The translations under genes were made by a program, and so were the position numbers. The notes beneath the pieces are model-generated. The model was given only the letters and a program-made list of their open reading frames with translations, did no database searches and was not told the DNA's origin. DNA of 61,854 bases from Mesorhizobium sp. B2-4-15 (lineage in GTDB: Bacteria; Pseudomonadota; Alphaproteobacteria; Rhizobiales; Rhizobiaceae), in NCBI RefSeq assembly GCF_006658505.1, contig NZ_VFUZ01000029.1, positions 1 through 61,854 of the forward strand. The letters are read 5' to 3'. Shown here one piece after another: positions 24,630 through 33,125 of this stretch (positions are counted from its first letter, which is position 1; each line of letters opens with the position of its first letter).

Positions 24630-24873
24630 GGTTCCGCCTCTTTCTCCCCGTTTACGGTTAGAAATGCCCGGCAGCGCAATGACGGGCGGCGCCAGTTCGG
24701 TAAGTGGCATCTGAATCGGATGCTTGAAGTTCATATCATCCTCAACCCGCCTCGTCAGCGCGGCCCGTCATCCGCCTGCCGGCGTTCGCCGTTCGCGAGC
24801 CAGGCAATCGGCTTTTCGTCCGCTGCGCGGACCACGTCTTACCTCCCCGGATAGTGACGGGGAGAAGGGAAGC

Positions 24874-25581
24874 TCAACCCGCCTCGCAAACACGGCGGCG
24901 AAAGCGCGCCTGGTGATAGCCGCAGTAGCTTTTCATCGCCTTGGTGCGCATGCCGCAGCACAGCATGTCGGCGCCCGGCCGCCCGCCCGGCGCATCGTTT
25001 TCAGGATCTTCTTCGAGCGTCAGGTCCAGCGGCGCGCGGCAGCGGCCGAACAGGCAATCGATGAAGCGCATCGCCACCCCATGCGGCTGGCGGCCGATGG
25101 GGCCGCGCCGCGGCGCCGGCACCCTGAAGCGATAGGCTTCGCCGTCGGCGATCAGCACGCCCACCTCGCGCACGAACAGGCGCGGCGGCAGCCAGACCGG
25201 CGAAGCGTCGTGCCTGACCCGGGCCATGGCCTTGCGCGTGTCGACGCCTTTGCCGACGGGCACATTGACACCCTTTTTTACGGCTGCGGCCGCCTTGCCG
25301 GTGGCCTTGCCCTTTGTCCTTCCGCTGGCCTGCGTTCCGCCGGTCCGCTTGTCCTTCGCCCGTTCGCCGGCAACCTGCCTGGCCGCCGGCGGCATGCCCT
25401 TGCCGTTGGCGAAGCCGATCGCGCCCAGCATGGCGTTGCGGTGGACGATGCCTATGATGGCGTTGCGCGATACCGGGCTGCCGCGCAGTGTGCTGAACGC
25501 CGCCGCGATCTTCGAGGCCGAAAGCCCTTCCTTCAGCCAGCGGGCGATCTCTTGCAATTCGGCGTCGCTATAGCTTGCCAT
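24874..25581 (-). CDS. GcrA-family regulator paralogue
   Basis: A 235-residue protein. The N-terminal ~50 residues match the GcrA DNA-binding domain (EIARWLKEGLSASKIAAAF near 10, SRNAIIGIVHRN near 38). The C-terminus has the GcrA zinc-like signature CRAPLD near 180 and CCGMRTKAMKSYCGYHQARF near 208. GcrA activates cell-cycle promoters with sigma-70 in alphaproteobacteria. This copy has an additional Lys/Ala-rich linker and sits in a phage-type cluster, so it is more likely an accessory paralogue than the cell-cycle master regulator. Confidence 0.8.
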   Translation of the reverse strand: MASYSDAELQEIARWLKEGLSASKIAAAFSTLRGSPVSRNAIIGIVHRNAMLGAIGFANGKGMPPAARQVAGERAKDKRTGGTQASGRTKGKATGKAAAAVKKGVNVPVGKGVDTRKAMARVRHDASPVWLPPRLFVREVGVLIADGEAYRFRVPAPRRGPIGRQPHGVAMRFIDCLFGRCRAPLDLTLEEDPENDAPGGRPGADMLCCGMRTKAMKSYCGYHQARFRRRVCEAG

Positions 25582-25644
25582 ATCCAGGCTCCATCCAGCG
25601 GTCCGCCTTCGGCCGCGCTTGAAGAGCGCACCGTCGGCCAGGCG

Positions 25645-26094
25645 TCAGGGTTCGGGCCCGGTCCGGGCCACGGTCAGGGGTGTTGCGTTCGAAAGCCGGC
25701 TTCCGCCGGTGTCAGCCGGAGCGGATCGATTGCCGGCTGCGAGGCGCGCCAGCCGCGCCTCCGCGGTCTTTCTGTCGGGGGCGGAAACCGCCCTGCCCGT
25801 CATCGGCTCGAACAGGATGACGGTGCCGTCCTGCGTGCGGATGCAGGAGCGGGCGAACGGACCGGCAGGAGACCGGTCGAATTGGAGGCCGGAGCCGAGG
25901 GGAGCGGCGGCTCCGGCCGTTCCGGCCGCCGGTGACGGGCGGACCGGACCCGAGGCATCAAGGCTCTCGGGCTTCGCCCCGGCCGGGGAGGAGGACGGCC
26001 GGAGCGGAAGGGAATGGGCGGCGACTTCAGTCGCCGGATGCGCCTCACGGGAGGCCGGCGCCACGGCGCCATGAAAACTGGACAGGTTCTGCAT
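25645..26094 (-). CDS. Hypothetical protein divergent from the S24 repressor
   Basis: A 149-residue protein rich in Ala, Pro and Ser in its first 90 residues; the C-terminal part (CIRTQDGTVILFEPMTGRAV, then KTAEARLARLAAG) looks more ordered. No family is recognised. The ATG at 26094 lies six bases from the 17-bp site shared with 27484-27500, so the mRNA may be leaderless. An upstream ATG at 26142 would read through that site. It is probably controlled by the adjacent S24 repressor. Confidence 0.5.
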   Translation of the reverse strand: MQNLSSFHGAVAPASREAHPATEVAAHSLPLRPSSSPAGAKPESLDASGPVRPSPAAGTAGAAAPLGSGLQFDRSPAGPFARSCIRTQDGTVILFEPMTGRAVSAPDRKTAEARLARLAAGNRSAPADTGGSRLSNATPLTVARTGPEP

Positions 26095-26100
26095 GGCCAG

Positions 26101-26117
26101 ATATAAGCATAACTCAA
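26101..26117 (-). promoter_or_regulatory. Shared 17-bp site (copy 1), promoter/operator
   Basis: Read on the minus strand, TTGAGTTATGCTTATAT is identical to 27484-27500. It contains a -10-like CTTATAT and lies between the divergent hypothetical and repressor genes. Both copies have the same orientation relative to the gene they precede. Confidence 0.6.
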
Positions 26118-26168
26118 AAATAGATGCAAGCCATTCTTTCATAGACGAGAGCAGCTTTCATCGCTCAC

Positions 26169-26873
26169 ATGGGCGCCATGGCGAAAACGGAACTGTCGAT
26201 CAAGGTCGGGGCGGCGATCCGCCAGGCGCGCAAGCAGCGCGGGCTGGTCATGCGTCACATTGCCGAGCACAACGACACCGATGTCGCCGCCGTCGGCAAT
26301 TGGGAAACCGGCCGCAACCTGCCCAAGACCGAGAACCTCTTGAAGACCGCCGCCTTCCTGCGCGTCGACCCGGTCGCGCTCGGCAAGGGCGAGGTCGTTT
26401 TCCTCGACGAAGCCGGCCCGGTGGCGGACGCCGAAATCGTCACCGATGCCGGGCCATTGCCGGCCGGACCGATGGACATCGAACTGCTTGGCGCCGCGGT
26501 CGGCGGCGACGATGGCGACTTCACCTTCAACGGCGAGGTCGCCGGCTATGTCCAGCGTCCGCCAGGCATCGCGCATCTGCGCAAGGTGTTTGCGCTGCAC
26601 GTGCTCTCCGATTCCATGGTGCCGCGTTACGAGCCTGGCGAAATGCTCTATTGCGGCGGCCGCGACGCCGTGCCCGGCGACCACGTCGTGATCGAGACCT
26701 TCCCGGAAGAAAACGAGCGCAACGGCAAGGCCTTCATCAAGAAACTGGTCAAGCGCACGGCAGGCGAGCTGGTGGTCGAGCAGTACAACCCGCCGAAAAC
26801 GCTGACCTTCAACCGCTACGCCATCAAGCACGTCTGGCGCGTCATCCCACTGAAGGAATTGCTGGGGTATTAG
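26169..26873 (+). CDS. XRE-S24 phage-type repressor (CI/LexA-like)
   Basis: A 234-residue repressor. The HTH spans about 10-65 (KVGAAIRQARKQRGLVMRHI, then VGNWETGRNLPKTENL). The S24 peptidase part has an Ala-Gly cleavage site in GEVAGYVQ near 121, the catalytic Ser in LSDSMVPRYEPGEML near 152 and the catalytic Lys in FIKKLVKRT near 196. These proteins self-cleave when RecA is activated, releasing phage or stress genes. It diverges from the gene at 25645 across the shared 17-bp site. It is the likely master regulator of the 22-28 kb module. Confidence 0.88.
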   Translation: MGAMAKTELSIKVGAAIRQARKQRGLVMRHIAEHNDTDVAAVGNWETGRNLPKTENLLKTAAFLRVDPVALGKGEVVFLDEAGPVADAEIVTDAGPLPAGPMDIELLGAAVGGDDGDFTFNGEVAGYVQRPPGIAHLRKVFALHVLSDSMVPRYEPGEMLYCGGRDAVPGDHVVIETFPEENERNGKAFIKKLVKRTAGELVVEQYNPPKTLTFNRYAIKHVWRVIPLKELLGY

Positions 26874-26938
26874 CGCCCCCGCTTTTCGGCACGGCGAACC
26901 GCGCATGCTTTTGCGCCGTTGGATTCTCTCGGGAGTCA

Positions 26939-27002
26939 CGGCATGGATCCTAGGGCGAAGCAGTCGCGCAGCGGCGTTGCGTAGACCCTAGGATCCATGC
27001 CG
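26939..27002. repeat. 17-bp perfect inverted repeat between convergent genes
   Basis: CGGCATGGATCCTAGGG at 26939-26955 pairs perfectly with CCCTAGGATCCATGCCG at 26986-27002 across a 30-base loop. It lies between the repressor stop and a convergent gene and may be a bidirectional terminator or a REP-like element. Confidence 0.7.
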
Positions 27003-27073
27003 CGGCCGAGAGGAAGGGCCACCGCGACGAAGAACAGATCCGGCCAGCGGGCGATATTCGCCCGCACACCCAC

Positions 27074-27376
27074 TCAAGCCCGCCTGGACCGCTCCAGCGG
27101 CACTTCGCGATCGCTCAGCATCAGCGCTTCGCTGCGCACGCGCTGGCGCTCGTCGATGAACGCGGCCTGGATTGACACCGCCGTGCCGGGCAGCCCTTCG
27201 GCGCGGCAGGCGGAGCAGACGATGCGCCGGGACAATACGGCCAGCGGCGTGTTTCCCGTCACCCCGAACCGCTTCAGCTGATCGGGCCGCCACCACCTGT
27301 TGCGGCCGCAATCGGCGCACTCCACAGAGATCGAGGCAACCTGCGCGATCACTGGTTCCCTGCCTGGCAATGCCAT
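27074..27376 (-). CDS. Small zinc-ribbon-like protein under a LexA box
   Basis: A 100-residue protein with two CxxC pairs (CADCGRN near 20 and CSACRAEG near 54), suggesting a structural zinc site. A basic segment RRIVCSACR and an acidic/basic tail follow. AGGAGGGG precedes the ATG. A LexA-type box lies only 18 bases upstream of the start, so it is probably SOS-induced. The family is not recognised; a DNA-associated or nuclease-accessory role would fit the context but is inference. Confidence 0.55.
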   Translation of the reverse strand: MALPGREPVIAQVASISVECADCGRNRWWRPDQLKRFGVTGNTPLAVLSRRIVCSACRAEGLPGTAVSIQAAFIDERQRVRSEALMLSDREVPLERSRRA

Positions 27377-27393
27377 CGCCCCTCCTGCCTTTT

Positions 27394-27408
27394 GTTCCTG
27401 ATTTGTTC
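27394..27408. promoter_or_regulatory. LexA (SOS) box, GTTC-N7-GTTC
   Basis: GTTCCTGATTTGTTC matches the alphaproteobacterial LexA consensus, a direct repeat of GTTC with seven bases between. It lies 18 bases before the zinc-ribbon gene. Confidence 0.7.
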
Positions 27409-27483
27409 TTATATTCGTGTGTTTTGAACCCGGAGTCGAGTCATAGCCTCAAGACATTCCCAAAAGTTTTCCTTCTGCAGTTC

Positions 27484-27500
27484 TTGAGTTATGCTTATAT
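27484..27500 (+). promoter_or_regulatory. Shared 17-bp site (copy 2), promoter/operator
   Basis: TTGAGTTATGCTTATAT, identical to the site beside the S24 repressor and in the same orientation relative to the downstream gene at 27558. Confidence 0.6.
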
Positions 27501-27557
27501 ACGCTTGCAAATGTGAGTCGGGGCGTGAACCAAGTCCCGGCATCGGATCCGGGAGCA

Positions 27558-27923
27558 ATGATGGATGCAGCCGATTTCGCCCGCGCCTGCGGTTACACCG
27601 GCGACAGCCCTGCTTTGCTCAAAGCCTTCGAGGCGATCCGCTGCAACGGCATTGCCCATGCCCGCCAGGACCATTTCAGGCGCAAGGCCGTCATCGACGA
27701 ACTGAAACGGTCCGAGCCGCTGTTCCTGGCCGCGATCGGCCCGGCCCTGTCGGCGGACGAAGCCATCGAGGACGCCGCCCGTTTCATCGCCTGCTGGCGC
27801 AACATGCCGCGCTGGCGCCAGGAGCGGCGCCTGCCCGATCTCGCCAGGGCCAGGCAGCAGCGTCTGGTGGCGCGCTTCTTCCGCCGCTACGGCCATCGTC
27901 CATGGACGCTCGCAGCGGCCTGA
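27558..27923 (+). CDS. Hypothetical helical protein of the repressor module
   Basis: A 121-residue basic, helical protein (MMDAADFARACGYTGD at the start, RQDHFRRKAVIDEL near 35, RARQQRLVARFFRRYG near 98). No family is recognised. The ATG pair at 27558/27561 follows GGGAGCA; an upstream GTG at 27513 is possible. It lies 57 bases after copy 2 of the shared site, so it is a candidate target of the S24 repressor. Confidence 0.5.
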   Translation: MMDAADFARACGYTGDSPALLKAFEAIRCNGIAHARQDHFRRKAVIDELKRSEPLFLAAIGPALSADEAIEDAARFIACWRNMPRWRQERRLPDLARARQQRLVARFFRRYGHRPWTLAAA

Positions 27924-28138
27924 AATGCGGCAGCCAGCGAGATGGGTCTGATGATGTCGAAAAACATCAGGGTCCCTCACGATATCAGGAATCACCAGCG
28001 CCTCGTTTCTTCCAGCACCCCTCGTCCATTCGCGCCGATCCACTTTCTCCCCCAAGGAGGAAGGCAAAGCGCCCCCGGCCCTGATTCCGTCGAATTGATG
28101 CGTGACTGGTGACCACCAAACCGCCGGAAGGACCCGCC

Positions 28139-28717
28139 ATGAAACGCCTCGTTCTTGCCGTCCTGTGGATAATGACGCTCGCTTTGTCCGCTCATGCCGC
28201 CGGCGACACCACGACCGGGCTTGCCGACACCACGGTGCTGATCGTGCGGCATGGCGAAAAGCCTGACAGCGGTCCTGGCCTGTCGCCGCAGGGCGAGGCC
28301 CGCGCGCAAGCCTATGTCGCCTATTTCCAGACCTTCATGCTCGATGGCGTGCCGTTCCGGCCCAATGTGCTGGTGGCCAGCGCCGATTCAAAAAACAGCG
28401 CGCGCGAACGGCTAACGCTGATGCCACTTTCCGAAGCGCTGAAACTGCCGATCGACCAGCGCTTCGCCGATAGGGAAGCTCAAGGCCTCGTCGCCGCGCT
28501 CGCCAGCGAAACCCATGGCAAGTCGATCCTGATCGCCTGGCACCACGGCCAGCTGACCAAGCTCATCAAGGCGTTCGGCGCCGACCCCAAGGCACTGCTG
28601 CCGAACGGCAAATGGCCAGACGACGAGTTCAACTGGGTGGTGGTGCTGCGCTTCGACCATGCGGGGCATGTGGTGCCGGATTCGGCGCGCGTGATCGAGG
28701 AGAAGCTGCCGGGTTGA
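28139..28717 (+). CDS. Secreted histidine phosphatase family protein
   Basis: A 192-residue protein with a signal peptide (MKRLVLAVLWIMTLALSAHA) and the phosphohistidine motif LIVRHGEKPD near 35; the second catalytic His lies in IAWHHGQ near 134. Members remove phosphate from small molecules or proteins in the periplasm. The ATG at 28139 follows GGAAGGA. The gene stands alone between the phage-type module and the convergent ABC transporter. Its substrate is not evident. Confidence 0.8.
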   Translation: MKRLVLAVLWIMTLALSAHAAGDTTTGLADTTVLIVRHGEKPDSGPGLSPQGEARAQAYVAYFQTFMLDGVPFRPNVLVASADSKNSARERLTLMPLSEALKLPIDQRFADREAQGLVAALASETHGKSILIAWHHGQLTKLIKAFGADPKALLPNGKWPDDEFNWVVVLRFDHAGHVVPDSARVIEEKLPG

Positions 28718-28753
28718 AATGGCCAGCGCTGACGCCCAGGCGCAAACCTCTGC

Positions 28754-29770
28754 TCACCTCCGCACCCGTGACTTCAGCCAGCGATCAAAGGCCACCGCCA
28801 GGATCAGGATCAGGCCGATGACGATGCTTTGCGTGTAGGACGAGACATTGTTGAACTGCAGCCCGTTCTGCAGCACGCCGATCAAGGCCGCCCCAACCAC
28901 CGTGCCGCCGACCGAGCCGATGCCGCCGAACAGTGAGGTGCCGCCGATGACGACGGCGGAGATCACCGTCAGCTCATAACCGATGCCGGCGACCGCTTCC
29001 GAGGAATTCAGCCTGGCCGACAGCACGAAAGCGGCGAGCCCGGCGAAGAATCCGACGGTGACATAGACCGAGACCAGGATGCGGTCGACGCGCAGGCCCG
29101 ACAGCCGTGCCGCCTCGGCATTGCCGCCGACGGCATAGACGGCCCGGCCATAGCGCGTGTAGCGCAGCACGATGTGGCACAATATGGCGGCAATGGCGAA
29201 GATGATCGCCGGCACCGGCACCGGGCCGATCAGCCCCGTGCCGAACCAGCGCATCGAGGCATCGAAGCCCGAGATCGGGCCGCCATTGGAGATGGTCAGC
29301 GTCAGCCCGCGAAACACCGTCAGCCCGCCCAATGTCACGACAAAGGGCGGCACTTTCAGCCTTGTGATGGCAAGCCCCTGCACGCCGCCGGCGGCGGCTC
29401 CCACCACCACGGCGGCGAGAAGTGCCGCGAACCAGCCATAGCCCTGCGTTCCAGATGTCGACAGCGAAAGCGTGTTGGCCGCGCCGCCCTTGGCGACCAC
29501 GGCCGCGACCATGCCGCAGAAGGCGAGCAGCGAGCCGACCGAAAGATCGATGCCGGCGGTGAGGATGACGAAGGTCATGCCGAGCGCGATCAGCCCGGTG
29601 ATCGAGATCTGCCGCGTGATATTGAACAGGTTGATGGGGTCGATGAAGCTCGGCTTCAGCACGGTGAAGACGACGACGAGGGCTGCCAGGAACAGCAGCG
29701 GCCCGAAGCTCATCAAAAGCCTTGCGAGTGTGGCGCCGCCGCGCTGGCCCTGTTCCTCGGCGATGCTCAT
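28754..29770 (-). CDS. Sugar ABC transporter permease (RbsC-like)
   Basis: A 338-residue protein with 8-10 membrane helices and the BPD_transp_2 pattern: GLIALGMTFVILTAGIDLSVGS near 57 and the coupling region AVGGNAEAARLSGLRVDRI near 213. It forms the channel of a ribose/xylose/galactose-type importer. Its ATG overlaps the stop of the ATPase gene by four bases. It is the last of three genes (binding protein, ATPase, permease) on the minus strand. The sugar cannot be fixed from sequence. Confidence 0.9.
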   Translation of the reverse strand: MSIAEEQGQRGGATLARLLMSFGPLLFLAALVVVFTVLKPSFIDPINLFNITRQISITGLIALGMTFVILTAGIDLSVGSLLAFCGMVAAVVAKGGAANTLSLSTSGTQGYGWFAALLAAVVVGAAAGGVQGLAITRLKVPPFVVTLGGLTVFRGLTLTISNGGPISGFDASMRWFGTGLIGPVPVPAIIFAIAAILCHIVLRYTRYGRAVYAVGGNAEAARLSGLRVDRILVSVYVTVGFFAGLAAFVLSARLNSSEAVAGIGYELTVISAVVIGGTSLFGGIGSVGGTVVGAALIGVLQNGLQFNNVSSYTQSIVIGLILILAVAFDRWLKSRVRR

Positions 29771-31383
29771 CGTGCCAGCCCCTCCCCATCCCGCCCGAGT
29801 GCTTCCTGCCCGCGCGCGTCCTGTCCCCTCGCATCCTGCTTGTCGAGCGCCATCAGCTCCATCAGTTTTTCCTCGTTTGCCTCGACGCCCGGCATCTCAC
29901 CGGTGATGCGGCCCCGGCGCATGGTGACGATGCGGTCCGACACCGCCAGCACCTCGGGCAGTTCGGACGAGATCATCATCACCGCGATGCCGCGCGCCGC
30001 GAGCTGCACCAGGATCTGGTGGACTTCCGCCTTGGCGCCGACATCGACGCCGCGCGTCGGCTCGTCGACGATCAGCACCTTGGGATCGCGCGCCAGCCAG
30101 CGCGCCAGGATCACTTTCTGCTGGTTGCCGCCCGACAGGCCCTCGATCGCCTGCTCGGCCGACGCCATGCGGATCGACAGCATTTTGCGGAAACCCGACA
30201 GCGCGTCGCGCTCGCGCCGCTCGGCCATGAAGCCGAAACCGTTGCTGAACCGCCCGAGCGAAGCGACGGAGAAATTCGGCAATATGCCGAGTGCCGCAAA
30301 GATCGCCTGGTGCTTGCGGTCCTCCGGCACAAGGCCGATGCCGAGCGCGATGGCGTCGGCGGGCGAAGCCGGCGCGATCGGTTTGCCTAGAAGCGTGATC
30401 GTGCCCGCCGCGATGCGGTCGGCGCCGAAGATGGCGCGCGCCAGTTCCGTGCGGCCCGAGCCGACAAGGCCGGCGACGCCGAGGATCTCGCCGGCCTTGA
30501 GGTCGATGTCGACGCCGTCGAGCACGATGGCGTGCGGCGCCTCGGGATCGCGCACGGTGCGTAAGCCGCGCACCGACAGCACGACATTGCCGGCCACCGC
30601 GCGCTGCACAGGCCGCGCATAGAGTTCTGACGCGGCACGCCCGACCATTTTTTCGATGATCCGTGGCAACTGGATCGGCCCCCGCTCGCGGTCGAGATGC
30701 CCGGCCAGCCTGCCGTCGCGCAGCACCGTCATGCGATCGCAGATGGCCGATGCCTCCTCGAGCCGGTGGGTGACGAACATGATGGCGACCTTGTCCTTGC
30801 GCAGCCGGTCCATGATCGACAGCAGCCGCTGCACCTCGGTCTCGGTCAGCGCCGAAGTCGGCTCGTCCATGATGATCAGCCGGCTTTTCAGCGACAGCGC
30901 GCGGGCGATCTCGACCAGCTGCTGCTCGGCCACCGACAGCGCCGACACCGGCGTCATCGGGTCGATGGAAAGGCCGACGCGGGCGATGATGGCGCGGGAG
31001 TCCTGCTCCATCTTGCGCCAGCTCACCAGCCCGAGCGGACCGGTCGGCGCGCGGCCGATAAAAATGTTCTCCGCTACCGTCAGCGTCGGGATCAGGCTGA
31101 GCTCCTGGTAAATGGTGACGATGCCGTGCTGCTTGGCATCCTGCGGACGCGCCGGCTGGTAGTCGGCGCCGTCGAAAATGATGCGCCCGCTCGATGGCGG
31201 CATGACGCCCGACAGGATCTTGAGCAGCGTCGATTTCCCCGCGCCGTTTTCGCCGAGCAGGCCGAGGATTTCGCCCGCCCTGACCTCGAGCGAAACGTCG
31301 CTCAGCGCGGTGACGCCGGCGAAATGCTTGGTGACGCCCTCGACGGCAAGCAGGACGGGCGATGCGGATTCAGCTGGCTGCAA
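29767..31383 (-). CDS. Sugar ABC transporter ATPase, two nucleotide-binding domains (RbsA-like)
   Basis: A 538-residue protein with tandem ABC domains. The first has Walker A LLGENGAGKSTLLK near 47, signature LSVAEQQ near 150 and Walker B LIIMDEPTSALT near 170. The second has a degenerate Walker A (VAGLVGSGRTEL near 300), signature LSGGNQQK near 410 and VLIVDEPTRGVD near 430. This asymmetry is usual in RbsA/XylG. The start chosen is TTG at 31383, preceded by AAGGAG; longer frames run into a hairpin element that separates this gene from the binding-protein gene. Confidence 0.9.
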   Translation of the reverse strand: MQPAESASPVLLAVEGVTKHFAGVTALSDVSLEVRAGEILGLLGENGAGKSTLLKILSGVMPPSSGRIIFDGADYQPARPQDAKQHGIVTIYQELSLIPTLTVAENIFIGRAPTGPLGLVSWRKMEQDSRAIIARVGLSIDPMTPVSALSVAEQQLVEIARALSLKSRLIIMDEPTSALTETEVQRLLSIMDRLRKDKVAIMFVTHRLEEASAICDRMTVLRDGRLAGHLDRERGPIQLPRIIEKMVGRAASELYARPVQRAVAGNVVLSVRGLRTVRDPEAPHAIVLDGVDIDLKAGEILGVAGLVGSGRTELARAIFGADRIAAGTITLLGKPIAPASPADAIALGIGLVPEDRKHQAIFAALGILPNFSVASLGRFSNGFGFMAERRERDALSGFRKMLSIRMASAEQAIEGLSGGNQQKVILARWLARDPKVLIVDEPTRGVDVGAKAEVHQILVQLAARGIAVMMISSELPEVLAVSDRIVTMRRGRITGEMPGVEANEEKLMELMALDKQDARGQDARGQEALGRDGEGLAR

Positions 31384-31418
31384 GGAGTGCTCCTTGATGC
31401 GGTTCAGGCTGCGCTTGA

Positions 31419-31579
31419 ACACCCCCCTCTGGCCTGCCGGCCATCTCCCCCGCAAGGGGGGAGATCACCAGTGTCTCTGACGGCGCTTTTCCTGCAACGT
31501 TTGAGGTTGGCGAAAGGAGACGAACGGTCAATCTCCCCCCTTGCGGGGGAGATGTCCGGCAGGACAGAGGGGGGTGCTG
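31419..31579 (-). repeat. MITE-like element, variant copy C, inside the ABC operon
   Basis: Terminal arms ACACCCCCCTCTG/CAGAGGGGGGTGCT and ATCTCCCCC/GGGGGAGAT enclose an inner block. Read on the minus strand, the block has TTTCGCCAACCT and GTTGCAGGAAAAGCGCC, matching TTTCGCCAACCA and GTTGCAGGAAGGGCGCC in the element at 61639-61820. Confidence 0.65.
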
Positions 31580-31620
31580 TCCCGCCCGCCTCGCCACCAA
31601 TCGGCCGATGTCCACCCGCC

Positions 31621-32568
31621 CTACTTCGTCTCGTTCAGCCTCTCGGCCTTGTCGAGATTGTCCTTGCCGATGACGATCGGCGTCAGCAGCACCAGCTTCT
31701 CCTTCGGCTCGGTCTTGCTCTTGGCGTAGGCGACCGCGATCTGCACGGCGGTGCGGGACTGCTGGCCGGGGAACTGTTCGACCGTGCCGGCAAGCTTGCC
31801 GTCGCGCACGGCGACCAGCGCTTCCGGCAGCGCGTCGAAACCATAGATCTTGACGTCGGTGAAATTGCGCGCGGCACAGGCTTCGAGGGCGCCGAGCGCC
31901 ATGTCGTCATTGGCGCAGATGATGGCGTCCGGCTTGCCATTGGCGGCAAGGCCGGCTTCCGTCACCGACAGCGCCTCGGCACGGGCGAAGTTGGCGGTCT
32001 GCTCGAAGATGATCTGGTACTTGTCCTTCAGTGGATCGAGCACATTGTGCACGCCCTTGTTGCGGTCGATCGCCGGACCCGCGCCCGGCTGGCCCTGCAG
32101 GTGGAACAGCTTGGCGCCGTTGGGGAATGCCGCCACCACGGCCTTGGCTTCCGCCTCGCCGCCCTTGACGTTGTCGGCGCCGACATGGGCGAGGATGCCC
32201 TGGACACCGTCGACGCGGCGGTCGATCGTCACCACGGGAACGCCGGCCTTGACCGCTTCCTCGATGGCCGGCGCCAGCGCGTTGACGTCGAGCGGCGAAA
32301 TCACGACCGCGTTGACCTTCTGCACCAGCGCCGCCTCGATGTCGGCGGTCTGCTTGGTGGCCGAATTCTGGCCGTCGCTCTCGGTCAGGTTGACCCCTTG
32401 CGCCTGCGCCTCGGCCTTGATCTCGTTCAGCATGTGCACGAAGAACGGAAAGCCGAGATTGGGCACCGAGCCCAGTATGGTCAGCTTGTCCTCGGCGAAC
32501 GCCGAACGTGCGGCCAGCACCAAGGCGCCCGCGGCCACGGACGTCATCAGGAATTCACGTCTGTTCAT
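31621..32568 (-). CDS. Periplasmic sugar-binding protein (RbsB-like)
   Basis: A 315-residue protein with a Tat-like/Sec signal peptide (MNRREFLMTSVAAGALVLAA, cleavage after SAFA). It has the type 1 periplasmic binding fold: ILGSVPNLGFPFFVHMLNEI near 28, AVVISPLDVNALAP near 87, VPVVTIDRRVDG near 110 and DAIICANDDMALGALEA near 210. It feeds the ATPase and permease genes downstream. GGAGGATCA precedes the ATG at 32568. The gap to the ATPase gene is about 240 bases and holds element C, which might uncouple expression. Confidence 0.9.
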   Translation of the reverse strand: MNRREFLMTSVAAGALVLAARSAFAEDKLTILGSVPNLGFPFFVHMLNEIKAEAQAQGVNLTESDGQNSATKQTADIEAALVQKVNAVVISPLDVNALAPAIEEAVKAGVPVVTIDRRVDGVQGILAHVGADNVKGGEAEAKAVVAAFPNGAKLFHLQGQPGAGPAIDRNKGVHNVLDPLKDKYQIIFEQTANFARAEALSVTEAGLAANGKPDAIICANDDMALGALEACAARNFTDVKIYGFDALPEALVAVRDGKLAGTVEQFPGQQSRTAVQIAVAYAKSKTEPKEKLVLLTPIVIGKDNLDKAERLNETK

Positions 32569-32934
32569 GGGTGATCCTCCTCCACAAGAACGCACGGCCC
32601 CGGAAACCGGGACCGGTTTCAGGAAGGATCATGCGTCGGTTCAAAGTGTTGGAGCATCCTCCTTGCGCCTGATGGCGCATGCCGCTCCAGCTGACGGCCG
32701 CCTAAAATTCCTCCGATCGGCGTCAACAAGAGGATGCTAACCCAGGGTCAACCATCTGTGCAACATCGATATAACAGCGCTGGTCAGCGAATTATCAGAA
32801 TTATCGGAATTTTTGGATTGCGAGCATTCGGCCTTTGCCTGATGGCTATCGAAGACATCGTCCGCGACTGGTTCATAAGTCGCGGCTATCTCACCTGGCG
32901 GGCTTATCGGTTTTGACCCACTCTCCCATTTTTG
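32569..32934. other. Intergenic region before the ABC operon and hicA
   Basis: No gene is seen. It holds a GAAACC/GGTTTC hairpin (32603-32620), a GGAGC...GCTCC hairpin (about 32650-32692) resembling rhizobial repeats, and AT-rich sequence at 32750-32820 that probably contains the promoters for the binding-protein gene and for hicAB. Confidence 0.5.
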
Positions 32935-33121
32935 TTGAAATGGCGAAATTATCCGCCTGCTGGAAGCTGATGGTTGGCACGAGGTTGCCCGAAAGGGTAG
33001 CCATGCGCAATTCAAACACCGCGACAAGCAAGGGCGGGTCACCGTTCCTCATCCCAAGCGCGATATCCCGATAGGCACTTTACGCAGCATTGAAAAGCAA
33101 TCTGGACTGAAACTGAGGTGA
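32935..33121 (+). pseudogene. hicA: hicA-like toxin gene with disrupted start
   Basis: From 32942 the frame encodes a near-complete HicA: GEIIRLLEADGWHEVARKGS, then HAQFKHRDKQGRVTVPHPKR and IPIGTLRSIEKQSGLKL. The invariant Gly and catalytic His of KGSH are present. The codon before Asn-Gly-Glu is TGA and no in-frame ATG, GTG or TTG exists before the domain. The upstream TTGAAAT would restore Met-Lys-Ser-Gly-Glu if two bases were inserted, so a 2-bp deletion at codon 3 is likely. The toxin is probably not made, or is made from a non-standard start. Confidence 0.65.
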
Positions 33122-33125
33122 CGAC

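Noticed and set aside
22176..27923. A complete prophage
   Set aside because: There are repressor, GcrA-like and replication-type genes but no integrase, terminase, capsid or tail genes and no att sites; called a phage-derived module instead.
29174..32574. Long plus-strand frames opposite the ABC transporter genes
   Set aside because: Antisense shadows of the permease, ATPase and binding-protein genes.
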